The notes under the pieces: model-generated
The model's database searches: none
What the model was told of the DNA's origin: nothing
What the model saw: only the letters and a program-made list of their open reading frames with translations
Source of the DNA: Paracoccaceae bacterium
GTDB taxonomy: Bacteria; Pseudomonadota; Alphaproteobacteria; Rhodobacterales; Rhodobacteraceae
Reading direction: 5' to 3'
DNA: 43,109 nt
Assembly: GCA_902633655.1 (NCBI GenBank)
Contig: CACPHA010000007.1
Coordinates: forward strand, 1-43,109
Position numbers and translations under genes: made by a program
Shown: positions 18,048 to 27,530 of the stretch, in pieces
How positions within the stretch are numbered: position 1 is the first letter of the stretch
How the letters are laid out: every line of letters starts with the position of its first letter

Positions 18048-19031
18048 CTAGGGTGCAATGATTGGTGTTGCGGTCATATCTGATTCTTTCGTTTTTACAC
18101 CGTCGAATGATGAGCCATGTTTGAACCAGCTTTCTGGAGCAGGGGCTCCCCAAAGAGTTTGTCGCTGTGGGTCTCTTAAATCCCACTTAATTGGGGCGAG
18201 ATCTGGGTCGACTGTCTGGTAATCTGAGCAATATATTTCAGTACGATGCCCATCAGGATCTAGGATATAAAGAAAGAATGCATTAGAAATACCATGCCGG
18301 CCAGGCCCTCTTTCTATATTGTCAATATATCCTGTGGTTGCCATCAGGTCTAAAAGATCAATAATATTGAGTGGTGTTGGGCACCAAAACGCAAGATGGT
18401 GTAACCTAGGCCCTGTTCCGTTTGTAAAGGCTATGTCATGTACTCCACCCTTGCGGTGCATCCAAGCGGCCCAAAGACGCTTACTTTTTTCATCTTCTGT
18501 ATATTCTGTAACACGAAATCCAAAATCATTGTAAAACGCCACCGATGCGTCCACATCGCTGCTGAAGCAGTTGAAATGGTCTATCCTTAGTGGTTTAACT
18601 CCTTTGTAGAGCAAATATTTTTGATGAATGGACGGAAGGCGTTTCATTTTGTGATAAAACTCAAGTGGCATACCTATATTATCGGAGGTCAAGAGAGTTT
18701 TCCCTTGAAAAGGTCTTTCTACCCACTCTGTGGGACGCCCTTTGGCTTTAAAATAAGTTTCCGCGCGTATAAGGTCTTCTTCGTCGAACGTCTTGAATGC
18801 AATTGTCTCAACTGTGCCGGGTGCGTCTGATTTTTTAAGGATCAAACAATGATGTCCGCGCTCTTCCATCGCGCGCAAATAGATATGTGTTCTTGTTTCG
18901 TGACTAATCTGCAGGCCAAGCGTGTCCGCGTAAAATCTTCTTGAAGCCCTCAAATCCTTTACATTTAAACAAACATGGCTCAGACGAATGATGTTAAAGT
19001 CTGGATAGAGATTGGGCGCTGGTATAGGCAT
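18048..19031 (-). CDS. hpaD: 3,4-dihydroxyphenylacetate 2,3-dioxygenase, vicinal-oxygen-chelate (type I) form
   Basis: 327 aa, two VOC modules. The sequence resembles the Brevibacterium/Arthrobacter homoprotocatechuate dioxygenases: DFNIIRLSHV at the start, LRIDHFNC, GPRLHHLAF, IERGPGRHGISNAF, DPDGHRTEIYCSDYQT. Metal ligands are H152, H211 and E265, and the acid-base residue is H198. The enzyme cleaves the ring of homoprotocatechuate beside the hydroxyls using Fe(II) or Mn(II). E. coli HpaD belongs to the unrelated LigB-type family, so this is a different enzyme class in an equivalent operon. Its ATG overlaps the hpaE stop by one base (TAATG). Confidence 0.9.
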   Translation of the reverse strand: MPIPAPNLYPDFNIIRLSHVCLNVKDLRASRRFYADTLGLQISHETRTHIYLRAMEERGHHCLILKKSDAPGTVETIAFKTFDEEDLIRAETYFKAKGRPTEWVERPFQGKTLLTSDNIGMPLEFYHKMKRLPSIHQKYLLYKGVKPLRIDHFNCFSSDVDASVAFYNDFGFRVTEYTEDEKSKRLWAAWMHRKGGVHDIAFTNGTGPRLHHLAFWCPTPLNIIDLLDLMATTGYIDNIERGPGRHGISNAFFLYILDPDGHRTEIYCSDYQTVDPDLAPIKWDLRDPQRQTLWGAPAPESWFKHGSSFDGVKTKESDMTATPIIAP

Positions 19032-20542
19032 TACATTGATCCTAGTTTGGTGATTTTATGTCGCCCTGTAGCAAAGCCAACGTGTTTTTGCTCCATATAA
19101 AACTCAAATGACCAATCTCCACCATCTCGGCCGATCCCAGAGGCTTTGACGCCACCAAATGGAGTTGGAAGATGGCGTATATTTTCGGAATTAACCCAAA
19201 TCATACCAGCCTCCAACCTGTCTGTGAAACGTAAGGCGCGGGTTAGGTCACTGGTCCAAAGATAACCTGTTAAACCATAGTCAGTATTATTGGCAAATTG
19301 AAGGGCCTCCTCTTCCGTATCGAAGGGGATGGATGTCAATACCGGTCCAAAAATTTCCTCTTGTGCTATCCTCATCCTGTTGTTTGCATCTGTAAACAAA
19401 GTGGGCTGCACAAAGTATCCTTCGTCGCCTAAGGTAGCGCCGCCCGCCGAAATCGTTGCACCTTCGCTTTGCGCAATATCAAAGTAACCAGTTACTTTAC
19501 GCAAATGGTCTTCACTGATTAGGGGGCCAACTTCACTTGTAGGATCAAGCGGGTGACCTACGCGGATACTACGCACTCTTTCTATTAGCCGTGCTTCGAA
19601 TTCATCTTTTATCGAATTTTGAACTAAAAGCCGCGAAGAAGATGTGCATCTTTCCCCATTAATCGAATAAATCATGAAAATCACGGCGTCTAAGGCACGT
19701 TCGAGGTCTGCATCTTCAAAGACAATCACTGGGTTTTTGCCGCCAAGCTCTAAGTGATTTCGCTTAAGCGTATCTGCACCTTGCTTGACAATTAAAGATC
19801 CAGTCCGGCTCTCTCCTACAAAGGCGATTGCTTTTATTTTAGGGTGCTCGCAGAGCGCTTTACCCGCCTCTTCACCAAATCCGTTTACTGAATTTAATAC
19901 ACCTGGAGGAAGTCCAGAGTCCTCTGCTATCTCTACCAAAAGTCGAGCAGTTACTGGCGAAAGCTCAGCTGGCTTGTGTACAACGGTGCAACCAGCTGCG
20001 AGGGCAGGGGCGATTTTCCATGTGCTCAGCATGAACGGCGTATTCCAGGGCGTAATAACCCCTACAGGACCAATCGGGACGCGAGAAGTGATATTCATTA
20101 AAGTGGGTGACTTAAGGTGTTTTCCGTCACGAGCTTGGATCACTTGTTCGGCAAAATAACGAAAATTTTCTGCACCTCGCAAAGCAGCTTTGGACATGAA
20201 TTTGTACGCTTGGCCGGTATCCCAACATTCGCAGAGAGCAATTTCCTCAGCGCGGTCTTCGATAGCTTCTGCAATGCGGATCATTAGCTTTCGCCGCTCT
20301 GTGGCCTTTAAGTCACGCCAACCTTCGAAGGCGGCATGGGCAGCGTTCGCGGCCTTATCTATGTCAACTGCGGTACTCAGTGCCACATCGCAAATCTTGC
20401 TTTTGTCGACAGGAGAGAGCGTTGTGAAAACACCGCCAGAGCCGCCTAAATCTTTACCCGCTATCCTGTTTTTTATTCCACCTGCGTTGAAACGATTAAT
20501 AAAGCCATTCAAATTTTTCACATTTTGGTTTAGCGATTTCAT
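19031..20542 (-). CDS. hpaE: 5-carboxymethyl-2-hydroxymuconate semialdehyde dehydrogenase
   Basis: 503 aa from ATG 20542, whose first bases overlap the hpaF stop (ATGA). An in-frame GTG nine bases earlier is less likely. It is an aldehyde dehydrogenase with N167 (TPWN), general base E265 (LELGGKNP) and nucleophile C299 in SINGERCTSSSR, the last a hallmark of the HpaE subgroup. It oxidises the semialdehyde formed by HpaD with NAD. The length is normal and no key residue is missing. Confidence 0.92.
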   Translation of the reverse strand: MKSLNQNVKNLNGFINRFNAGGIKNRIAGKDLGGSGGVFTTLSPVDKSKICDVALSTAVDIDKAANAAHAAFEGWRDLKATERRKLMIRIAEAIEDRAEEIALCECWDTGQAYKFMSKAALRGAENFRYFAEQVIQARDGKHLKSPTLMNITSRVPIGPVGVITPWNTPFMLSTWKIAPALAAGCTVVHKPAELSPVTARLLVEIAEDSGLPPGVLNSVNGFGEEAGKALCEHPKIKAIAFVGESRTGSLIVKQGADTLKRNHLELGGKNPVIVFEDADLERALDAVIFMIYSINGERCTSSSRLLVQNSIKDEFEARLIERVRSIRVGHPLDPTSEVGPLISEDHLRKVTGYFDIAQSEGATISAGGATLGDEGYFVQPTLFTDANNRMRIAQEEIFGPVLTSIPFDTEEEALQFANNTDYGLTGYLWTSDLTRALRFTDRLEAGMIWVNSENIRHLPTPFGGVKASGIGRDGGDWSFEFYMEQKHVGFATGRHKITKLGSM

Positions 20543-20928
20543 TGATTGCACAACATATTATGTCTTATATTGCCGGACTTAGGCGCCAGATTGGTATTGA
20601 TATCGCGAATTTCTGCAGATAAGGCGACTGATGCTTTCTCCAAAACGGGTTCCATGAATCCGCACATTGTTTCAAAGATTTTCTCAACGGCATCGCGTTT
20701 TGCTTCTTCACTTCTACCTTCTCGAAGTCTGATAGATAGATCGATAAATCCATGCTTTTCATTACCGTCAGCAATGGAGTAGTGGTCAACGCGAGTTGCG
20801 CGAACCCGAATGCCTGGCATTGGAAAAATCTCTATGTCAATAGCGGCTAATCGAATTGAGTCGCACAATGCGCTTACGTTCACTTTTTCTTCAAGGTTTG
20901 CAGAATATTCCAAGTGAAAATGAGGCAC
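20539..20928 (-). CDS. hpaF: 5-carboxymethyl-2-hydroxymuconate delta-isomerase
   Basis: 129 aa, initiated at GTG 20928 with AAGGA six bases upstream. The mature protein starts with Pro (MPHFHLEYSANL), the catalytic amino-terminal proline of the tautomerase/CHMI fold; Arg residues of GIRVRATR fit the substrate carboxylate-binding positions. It isomerises the HpaE product before decarboxylation. It is the first gene of the operon, so its promoter controls all five. No regulator (HpaR type) lies next to it. Confidence 0.9.
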   Translation of the reverse strand: MPHFHLEYSANLEEKVNVSALCDSIRLAAIDIEIFPMPGIRVRATRVDHYSIADGNEKHGFIDLSIRLREGRSEEAKRDAVEKIFETMCGFMEPVLEKASVALSAEIRDINTNLAPKSGNIRHNMLCNQ

Positions 20929-21572
20929 AGAAATTCCTTAATATGTTTACAATTGATACGGTAGTTAAAGCTTGTAAGCGTTGTCAATAGATGGAAAACC
21001 AGGGCTGTGGGTTAAATAGCATCCGGAATGAAATGACGCACGGGTTCCCTTCCATAACGCGATCCCTTCCCATTTCTCTGATACGATCCCTTTAACGATT
21101 TATAAATGCTATGTGAGATATGCTTATTGAACGATACTGGCAACTTCTTCGGTACTGTATCATTATGGTTTAAACGACGCGAGAAATCTTGACGCTCGGT
21201 CACATCCTAAAATTCAAGCATAAAAAGAGTTGCATGAACTCAACGCAAAATCGACTTGGGCAGTAAAGCAAATGAAGAAAAAGATGGGCTTAAAAAATTT
21301 AAACATGATCAAGGTAAAGGGGAAAAGTCTGATCTAAAAAGTTGGGAAATCTGTATGGATCGCTATGGGCCTTAAAAAGAAAGTCGGTAAATCGGGTTAA
21401 GCGAATTAAAACTACCTATTGGTAGAGTTAGTTCTGGGTGTCAAACGCTAAAGTTCGCTTTTGCAGTTTTAGAAGTTTATCCCATTTACCATGGATAAAA
21501 AACCATTTAGTAAAAATCTTGGAGATTTAACATTTGTGGTGGAAATCTGAGCATTACCAAGAGGGAATATTT
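20929..21572. other. 644-bp gene-free region between hpaF and the aldehyde dehydrogenase
   Basis: The left end holds the hpa promoter, the right end the aldehyde dehydrogenase leader. A minus-strand frame of 63 codons (21012-21203) is rich in basic residues, has no recognised similarity and no ribosome site. The middle part (about 21200-21420) is purine-rich and reads like degenerate former coding DNA. No transposase or regulator was recognised. Confidence 0.5.
20958..20987 (-). promoter_or_regulatory. possible promoter of the hpaFEDGH operon
   Basis: On the minus strand a perfect TTGACA (20987-20982) is followed, 18 bases later, by TACCGT (20963-20958), about 30 bases ahead of the hpaF GTG. 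The -35 is ideal and the -10 poor, so an activator may be needed. Confidence 0.4.
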
Positions 21573-22991
21573 ATGGAAAAACGTGAATTTTATATTAACG
21601 GAAAATGGGTAACGCCAGATACAAAAGATACACTTGACGTTATTAATCCAGCAACCGAAGAGGCGGTTGCAACGATCTCGCTGGGAAATGCAAGAGATAT
21701 TGATCTTGCTGTGTCCGCTGCTCGACGAGCGTTCGGTACTTATTCTCAAATGCCAGTTGAACATCGGATCGATTTGCTTACTACTGTCAGGGAAATTTAC
21801 AAGCGCCGTGTTGATGACGTAGCTGACGCTATTCAAACTGAAATGGGTGCTCCTAGATATCTTTCGAAAGGAGCACAAGCTATGGTTGGTCTCGCTCATT
21901 TGAAGGCGGCAATTCGTGCGCTTACCAACCACAAATTTGAGTATGAGCACGGAGGCTTTATAATCAGACATGAGCCAATTGGTGTCTGTGGTTTAATAAC
22001 GCCATGGAATTGGCCGGTAAATCAAGTAGTTTCAAAGTTGGCTCCATGTCTTGCTACCGGCTGTACCGCAATTCTTAAACCTTCTGAAATCGCCCCGTTG
22101 TCCTCAATGGTAATTACGGAAATTCTTGATGAAGCCAATGTGCCGGATGGAGTCTTCAACCTTGTTAATGGACTTGGACCAATTGTGGGAGAAGCAATGT
22201 CATCGCATCCAGATATCGATATGATGTCTTTTACGGGTTCCACACGTGGCGGTGTGGCCGTTGCAAAGGCATCAGCTGAAACCGTTAAGCGGGTAAGCCA
22301 AGAATTGGGTGGCAAGTCGGCCAATATTATCCTTGATGATGCCAAATTCGAGGCTTCCGTTAAAGATGGCGTCAATCTATGCATGCACAATACTGGACAG
22401 TCATGCAATGCACCAACCAGGATGCTTATTCCTGCAAATCGCAAAGAGGAGGCTCACGCAATCGCTAAATCAGCAGCTGAAGACGTTAAGGTTGGTGACC
22501 CGAAAGATAGTAGTACTGTCATTGGCCCTCTGGTGAGTGATGTTCAGTATGACAAAGTTCAAGATCTAATCAAAAAAGGGATGGACGAAGGCGCTAAGCT
22601 TCTGGCTGGTGGTACTGGCAAGCCAGATGGACTAAACAACGGTTATTATTCTAAACCAACCGTATTCGGCGATGTTACAAATGATATGATAGTTGCACGG
22701 GAAGAAATATTTGGCCCGGTGCTATCCATGATTACATATCAAAGCATCGATGATGCCATAGAGATATCAAATGATACCGATTATGGGTTAGCTGCTTATG
22801 TATCTGGCGCGGACAAAGACAGCCTTAAAGAGATTGCGCGTCAATTGCGCGCTGGGCAGGTTCATCTGAACTACGGTTCTGCCGGGGCAGACGCTCCGTT
22901 CGGCGGATATAAGCAATCAGGAAATGGTCGAGAGAAAGCGGAATGGGGCTTCGAAGAATTTCTTGAGGTTAAGGCAATTATGGGCGGCTAA
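21573..22991 (+). CDS. NAD(P)-dependent aldehyde dehydrogenase (CddD-like subgroup)
   Basis: 472 aa from ATG 21573, which has GAGGGA about 7 bases upstream; an in-frame extension to 21534 is unlikely. Catalytic residues are N146 (TPWNWP), E244 (QELGGKS) and C278 in NTGQSCNAPTRML, a motif of the broad-specificity CddD/3-succinoylsemialdehyde-pyridine dehydrogenase-like subgroup. It oxidises an aldehyde to the acid. Possible substrates are amino-aldehydes released by the adjacent FAD oxidase and transaminases, or succinic semialdehyde from the homoprotocatechuate route. It is separated by 298 bp from the next gene and may be its own transcript. Confidence 0.87.
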   Translation: MEKREFYINGKWVTPDTKDTLDVINPATEEAVATISLGNARDIDLAVSAARRAFGTYSQMPVEHRIDLLTTVREIYKRRVDDVADAIQTEMGAPRYLSKGAQAMVGLAHLKAAIRALTNHKFEYEHGGFIIRHEPIGVCGLITPWNWPVNQVVSKLAPCLATGCTAILKPSEIAPLSSMVITEILDEANVPDGVFNLVNGLGPIVGEAMSSHPDIDMMSFTGSTRGGVAVAKASAETVKRVSQELGGKSANIILDDAKFEASVKDGVNLCMHNTGQSCNAPTRMLIPANRKEEAHAIAKSAAEDVKVGDPKDSSTVIGPLVSDVQYDKVQDLIKKGMDEGAKLLAGGTGKPDGLNNGYYSKPTVFGDVTNDMIVAREEIFGPVLSMITYQSIDDAIEISNDTDYGLAAYVSGADKDSLKEIARQLRAGQVHLNYGSAGADAPFGGYKQSGNGREKAEWGFEEFLEVKAIMGG

Positions 22992-23289
22992 GTTCCTGTG
23001 ACGAAAACAAATGATAGTCAACACTGGCAAGAGAACGGAAACTTTTATTAATGTTTATAAATAAATTGTACAGTGTCTTAATTGGAGACTGTCCTAATAT
23101 TTAAATAATTATCAATATGCTTTAAATGCTTAATTGTCGGCTTTACAATTTTTTGTCTCTATTTCCTTTGGTTGTAGCATATTCGTTCTCTTATTATTTT
23201 CTTTTGTAATTTAGTGGAGCGGGGTAATATTATGCCAATAAATATTTAAGCTTGCGAAGGTGCGATCATTAAATCTCTAGGAGACCCAA
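22992..23289. other. AT-rich gene-free spacer
   Basis: 298 very AT-rich bases between the aldehyde dehydrogenase and the FAD oxidase. No gene, and no clear terminator or operator. The last 15 bases carry the FAD oxidase ribosome site (AGGAGA). Confidence 0.5.
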
Positions 23290-24618
23290 ATGTTGATGGC
23301 AGAGTGTAGGAATACATCTTTTTGGCTCGACGGTGTGAGCCCCATGCCTGTTGTGTCCGATTCTATAAAGTCAGAAGTTGACGTATTGGTTATTGGATCA
23401 GGTTACACTGGTCTTCAAGCCGCGCTTCAAATCGCTCGTGCTGGCAGAGATGTTTTAGTGGTTGATTCTGGTGATCTAGGACAGGGCTGCAGCACGCGCA
23501 ATGGTGGCCAAATCAGCACCAGTGTGAAACCTTCGCATGATAAGCTGGCACAAAAATTTGGTTCCAAACGAGCGACTAACATTCGCCGAGAGGGAGAATT
23601 TGCACTCGAATGGATTGAAGCGTTTGTGTCAGAAGAAAATATTGATTGTGATTTTTCTCGTTGTGGGCGCTTTCATGCAGCACATTCTCCAGAACATTAT
23701 GAATTCTTAGCGCGCGATGCTGAGATTGTGAGAAAATCGGAGAGTATACCGAGTTTCATGGTTCCTAAAAAAGACCAGTTTAGCGAATTGGGAACAGAAT
23801 TATATCATGGTGGGGTGGTTTTTCCTCGCCATGCCTCACTACATCCTGCGAAATATCATCATGCTCTTTTGTCCATCGTGCTGAGAGCTGGTGTAACTTT
23901 GGTAGGACACTGTGAGGCTAAGCTTATGAATAAAACGACTGAAGGGTTTGAGGTAAGTACGGCAAAAGGGATTATAAAATGTAAGGACGTAGTGGTTGCG
24001 ACTAATGGATATACAAGCAGTCTGACACCCTGGCTTAAAAGAAGGATCATTCCAATAGGCAGCTATATCATCGCAACGGATGAAATTGAGCCAAAATTGA
24101 TGCAAAAATTGTTCCCGACCAAAAGGATTGTTAGCGATACTTGCAAGGTAGTTTATTACTATCGCCCCTCACCGGACCACAAGCGTGTGCTATTCGGTGG
24201 CAGGGTATCAGCAAAGGAAACCGATCCATCGATAAGTGGTCCAAAATTACATAAGGATCTTACGCGGATCTTTCCTGACCTCAAAGACACAAAAATAACC
24301 CATTCTTGGTTAGGTACGGTAGCCTACACCTTTGATGAACTTGCACATACCGGATGTTACAATGGAATATACTATGCGATGGGATACTGTGGGTCTGGGG
24401 TGTCTATGGCCAGTTATCTAGGTATGCGCCTCGGTCAAAAAGTTTTGGGCAAGCCTGAAGGTAAAACTGCTTTAGACGACCTGCCTTTCCCAACCAGGCC
24501 TCTATATCAAGGCAATCCTTGGTTTTTACCAGCGGTGGTTTCATGGTATCGCTGGCGTGATCAACAGCAGATTATCAAGGCGCAACGTCTGCAAGTTCGG
24601 AAATCTTTTGTTGCTTAG
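23290..24618 (+). CDS. FAD-dependent amine/amino-acid oxidoreductase (DadA/PuuB-like)
   Basis: 442 aa. The dinucleotide-binding motif VLVIGSGYTGLQAAL lies at residues 34-48, followed by the DAO-family segments TRNGGQIS and, near the C-terminus, GIYYAMGYCGSGVSMA. AGGAGA precedes the ATG by 7 bases. The architecture is that of gamma-glutamylputrescine oxidases and related glycine/D-amino acid oxidoreductases, which oxidise a secondary or primary amine to an aldehyde or imine. The aldehyde dehydrogenase upstream and aminotransferases downstream fit catabolism of a polyamine or amino acid. It has no signal peptide, so it is cytoplasmic or peripheral. Substrate unknown. Confidence 0.86.
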   Translation: MLMAECRNTSFWLDGVSPMPVVSDSIKSEVDVLVIGSGYTGLQAALQIARAGRDVLVVDSGDLGQGCSTRNGGQISTSVKPSHDKLAQKFGSKRATNIRREGEFALEWIEAFVSEENIDCDFSRCGRFHAAHSPEHYEFLARDAEIVRKSESIPSFMVPKKDQFSELGTELYHGGVVFPRHASLHPAKYHHALLSIVLRAGVTLVGHCEAKLMNKTTEGFEVSTAKGIIKCKDVVVATNGYTSSLTPWLKRRIIPIGSYIIATDEIEPKLMQKLFPTKRIVSDTCKVVYYYRPSPDHKRVLFGGRVSAKETDPSISGPKLHKDLTRIFPDLKDTKITHSWLGTVAYTFDELAHTGCYNGIYYAMGYCGSGVSMASYLGMRLGQKVLGKPEGKTALDDLPFPTRPLYQGNPWFLPAVVSWYRWRDQQQIIKAQRLQVRKSFVA

Positions 24619-24715
24619 ATACAAGTAGCCGTTAGACTATTCGTACAAAATACATAAACTGGCATTAAAACAAAAGGTAAACCTTACCAAAAAACCTGTA
24701 TTGCGGTCCCTTATT

Positions 24716-26119
24716 ATGAGCCACCAACCCCCCCAGACTCCGTGTGAAAAGCTTTTAGGAATGGAGCCTAATGGAGAACCAGTTCAGGTATTTTTGAAGG
24801 AGAAGGGCTCGCCTAGACTGCCCCGAATATCGCGCGGAGAAGGGATTTATTTTTGGGACACGGAGGGCAAAAAGTACCTTGACGTATCATCGGGGCCAGT
24901 AGCAAATAACCTCGGTTCATGCAATTCAAAGGTGCTTTCGGCAATGAAGGCACAGGCTAGTAAGGCTTCTTTTGCTTTTCCTGGGCAATTTGAAAGTGAA
25001 GCTAATGAGCTTTTAGCAAACCTGCTGACTAGTCTTGCTGGAGAAGGGTTTGAGAGGGCTTTTTTTGTTTCTGGTGGCAGTGAAGCCGTTGAAAGCGCCA
25101 TAAAACTTGCACGACAGTATGCGTTGGCACAAAATCAGTCTTCTCGATGGAAGGTGATCTCACGTAATCCGAGTTATCATGGCGGGACATTGGGTGCGCT
25201 CACTTTAACCGGTGACAAGCATATGCACGATGTCTTTGGGCCGCTGTTATCGGACATGCCCAAAGTCCGCGCACCCGTGACCTATAGAGTGCCCGAAAAT
25301 CACACTGTTGAGAGTTTTACGCGAGCCTGCGTGGTGGAACTTGAAGACCGTATAAAAGCGGAGGAGCCAAGAACAGTGCTGGCTTTCATTATCGAGCCAA
25401 TTGGTGGCCTTTCATCTGGTGCGGTTGTTTCGGATGATTTCTATATGAAAGAAGTGCGTCGTATTTGTAGTAAATATGGAGTTCTCCTGATACATGATGA
25501 AGTGATGAGTGGAGCGGGGCGAACAGGTAAGTTTCTTGCAAGCAACCATTACGAAGACGCACAGCCAGATATTGTTGTATTAGCAAAAGGCATAGCCGCC
25601 GGATATACGCCAATGGGGGCAATTCTAACTAGTGATCATATTGTAAATGCTGTTACATCAGCCGGTGGATTCTTGAACGGATTTACATATTTCACTAACC
25701 CATTGTCCTGTGCGATTGGGCATGCAGTACTGCAAGAAATGCTCGAATGTGATTTAATTACTAACGCAGCAGAACGTGGTGAAGAATTAAAAGAAGCTCT
25801 CGAAGAGCTGAAAGCGCAATGGGGATATATTGGAGATGTCAGGGGTATAGGCCTTCTTCTGGCACTTGAATTAGTTGCTGACCAAGAAACCAAAACTCCC
25901 TTCAAGCGTGAATTAAACGCAGCCGGTTTATTTCAAAATTTGGCGATGCAGAACGGCCTTTTGATTTATGGCCGTAGGACAAATTACGGAGAGTTTGGGG
26001 ATTGGTTAATGATTACCCCGCCACTTATTATCACTACCGAACAAATATCGGAGCTAGCACATGGGCTAGCCAAAACTCTGAGGGATTTTGAGAGATTCAT
26101 GCAGGTTGGTTTAGTCTAG
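24716..26119 (+). CDS. class III PLP-dependent aminotransferase (first of tandem pair)
   Basis: 467 aa from ATG 24716; an in-frame TTG at 24701 would add five residues. PLP-fold landmarks are VSGGSEAVESAIKLARQY, D261 (LIHDEVMSGAGRTG) and the Schiff-base lysine K291 (LAKGIAAGY). The family transfers an omega- or alpha-amino group to pyruvate or 2-oxoglutarate. After the lysine it has GFTYFTNPLSCA where most relatives, including the next gene, have HGHTY.GHP, so this copy has diverged in the substrate or partner loop. It is probably co-transcribed with the FAD oxidase 97 bp upstream. Confidence 0.88.
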   Translation: MSHQPPQTPCEKLLGMEPNGEPVQVFLKEKGSPRLPRISRGEGIYFWDTEGKKYLDVSSGPVANNLGSCNSKVLSAMKAQASKASFAFPGQFESEANELLANLLTSLAGEGFERAFFVSGGSEAVESAIKLARQYALAQNQSSRWKVISRNPSYHGGTLGALTLTGDKHMHDVFGPLLSDMPKVRAPVTYRVPENHTVESFTRACVVELEDRIKAEEPRTVLAFIIEPIGGLSSGAVVSDDFYMKEVRRICSKYGVLLIHDEVMSGAGRTGKFLASNHYEDAQPDIVVLAKGIAAGYTPMGAILTSDHIVNAVTSAGGFLNGFTYFTNPLSCAIGHAVLQEMLECDLITNAAERGEELKEALEELKAQWGYIGDVRGIGLLLALELVADQETKTPFKRELNAAGLFQNLAMQNGLLIYGRRTNYGEFGDWLMITPPLIITTEQISELAHGLAKTLRDFERFMQVGLV

Positions 26120-26156
26120 TAACTATGTATTTAGATTTTCAATATTATAAAACCCG

Positions 26157-27506
26157 ATGAAACCGCCTGAAGAACAAACAATGAGTTCCGTTTTTCCACG
26201 TGATACACGCATTAACTTACCGAAGGCAATCCGCGCTGAGGGATGCTATATTTACGATGAAACCGGCAAAGCCTATTTTGACGGTTCGGGTGGAGCCGCT
26301 GTATCCTGTTTGGGGCATGGTGATCCTGATATTATTTCAGCTATTGAAAAGCAAGCACAGACTTTGGCCTTCGCTCATACTGTTTTTTTTACATCAGAGC
26401 CTTCAGAAAAACTGGCAAGACTTCTAGCAGATTATACTCCCGGTGAGCTTGATCGGATATATTTTGTTTCGGGTGGATCAGAAGCCATAGAAGCGGCACT
26501 TAAACTTGCGCGGCAATATCATGTTGAAAATGGTCAACCTGAACGACGTCACCTAATCTCGCGTAAGCAAAGTTATCACGGGAGTACGCTCGGTGCACTT
26601 GGCGCAGGTGGCAACGAAATGCGTCGTGCACAGTTTCATCCCTTATTGATCGATGTGCACCACATAGCCCCCTGTTACGAATACATTTTAAGGTATGAAA
26701 TCGAAACATCCTACGAATATGGGCAAAGAGCGGCACAAGAGTTGGAATATGAAATCCTACGGCTTGGGCCTGAAACGGTGATGGCCTTTATTGCTGAACC
26801 TGTGGTTGGAGCAACTTTGGGTGCGGTGACTGCAGTTGGGGGATATTTCCAGAGGATCCGAGACATTTGCGATACCTATGGTGTTATTCTTATTCTGGAT
26901 GAAGTTATGTGTGGAATGGGGCGCACAGGGTATCTTTTCGCCTGTGAAGCAGACCAAGTCGTGCCAGATATCGTCTGTATTGCAAAGGGTCTTGGCGCTG
27001 GCTATCAGCCAATCGGCGCAATGATATGTTCTGAATTTATATACGATGCAATAAAGACGGGAAGTGGTATTTTTTAGCATGGTCATACCTATCTGGGCCA
27101 TCCAGTGGCAACAGCCGCAAGCTATGCAGTCGTTAACAAGATAATAAATCAGAATATGGTTTATTGCTGCAATCGATTGGGCAAAATCTTGTATGATGCA
27201 CTGCATGATAGTTTTGGCCAGCACCCCTATATTGGGGACATTCGGGGCAGAGGGCTGTTTCTTGGCCTTGAAATTGTATCAGATCGTGCGACTAAAAAAC
27301 CGTTTGACCCAGAACTACAAGTTGCGCGGAAGCTCAAAATGGCAGCGTTAGAGGCGGGGCTTATTTGTTACCCGATGGCTGGTACACGTGGCGGTCTTTT
27401 AGGAGATCACATCTTGCTTGCCCCACCTTTTATAATGCAAGATAGCCAAATTTCCGAAATAACGTATAAATTGGAAAAGGCTCTGAAATCAGTTCTTCCT
27501 GCATGA
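26157..27506 (+). pseudogene. class III aminotransferase interrupted by an in-frame TAG (second of tandem pair)
   Basis: One continuous frame of 450 codons (ATG 26157, or 26181 as in MSSVFPRDTR) broken only by TAG at 27075-27077, codon 307. Both sides are well-conserved class III aminotransferase: VSGGSEAIEAALKLARQY, LILDEVMCGMGRTG and lysine K277 (IAKGLGAGY) before the stop, and HGHTYLGHPVATA and GDIRGRGLFLGLE after it. The family usually has FQHGHTY here, so the change is most simply CAG (Gln) to TAG. Without suppression the product lacks the C-terminal third and should be inactive. There is no other lesion, so it is a recent mutation, a sequence error or a suppressed codon. It lies 37 bp after its intact paralogue. 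Confidence 0.85.
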
Positions 27507-27530
27507 GCCAAGTAAAACGGAGGATTAGTT

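Noticed and set aside
18013-18186. A 58-residue N-terminal extension of the hpaG product
   Set aside because: It lies across the hpaD stop and shows no similarity; the family start is at ATG 18012.
21012-21203. A small basic protein on the minus strand
   Set aside because: No ribosome site or recognised domain; probably chance or remnant sequence.
27075-27077. TAG read as pyrrolysine in the aminotransferase
   Set aside because: The residue expected there is Gln, one transition away; the enzyme class has no known pyrrolysine; the MttB gene here has no in-frame TAG and no pyl genes are visible.
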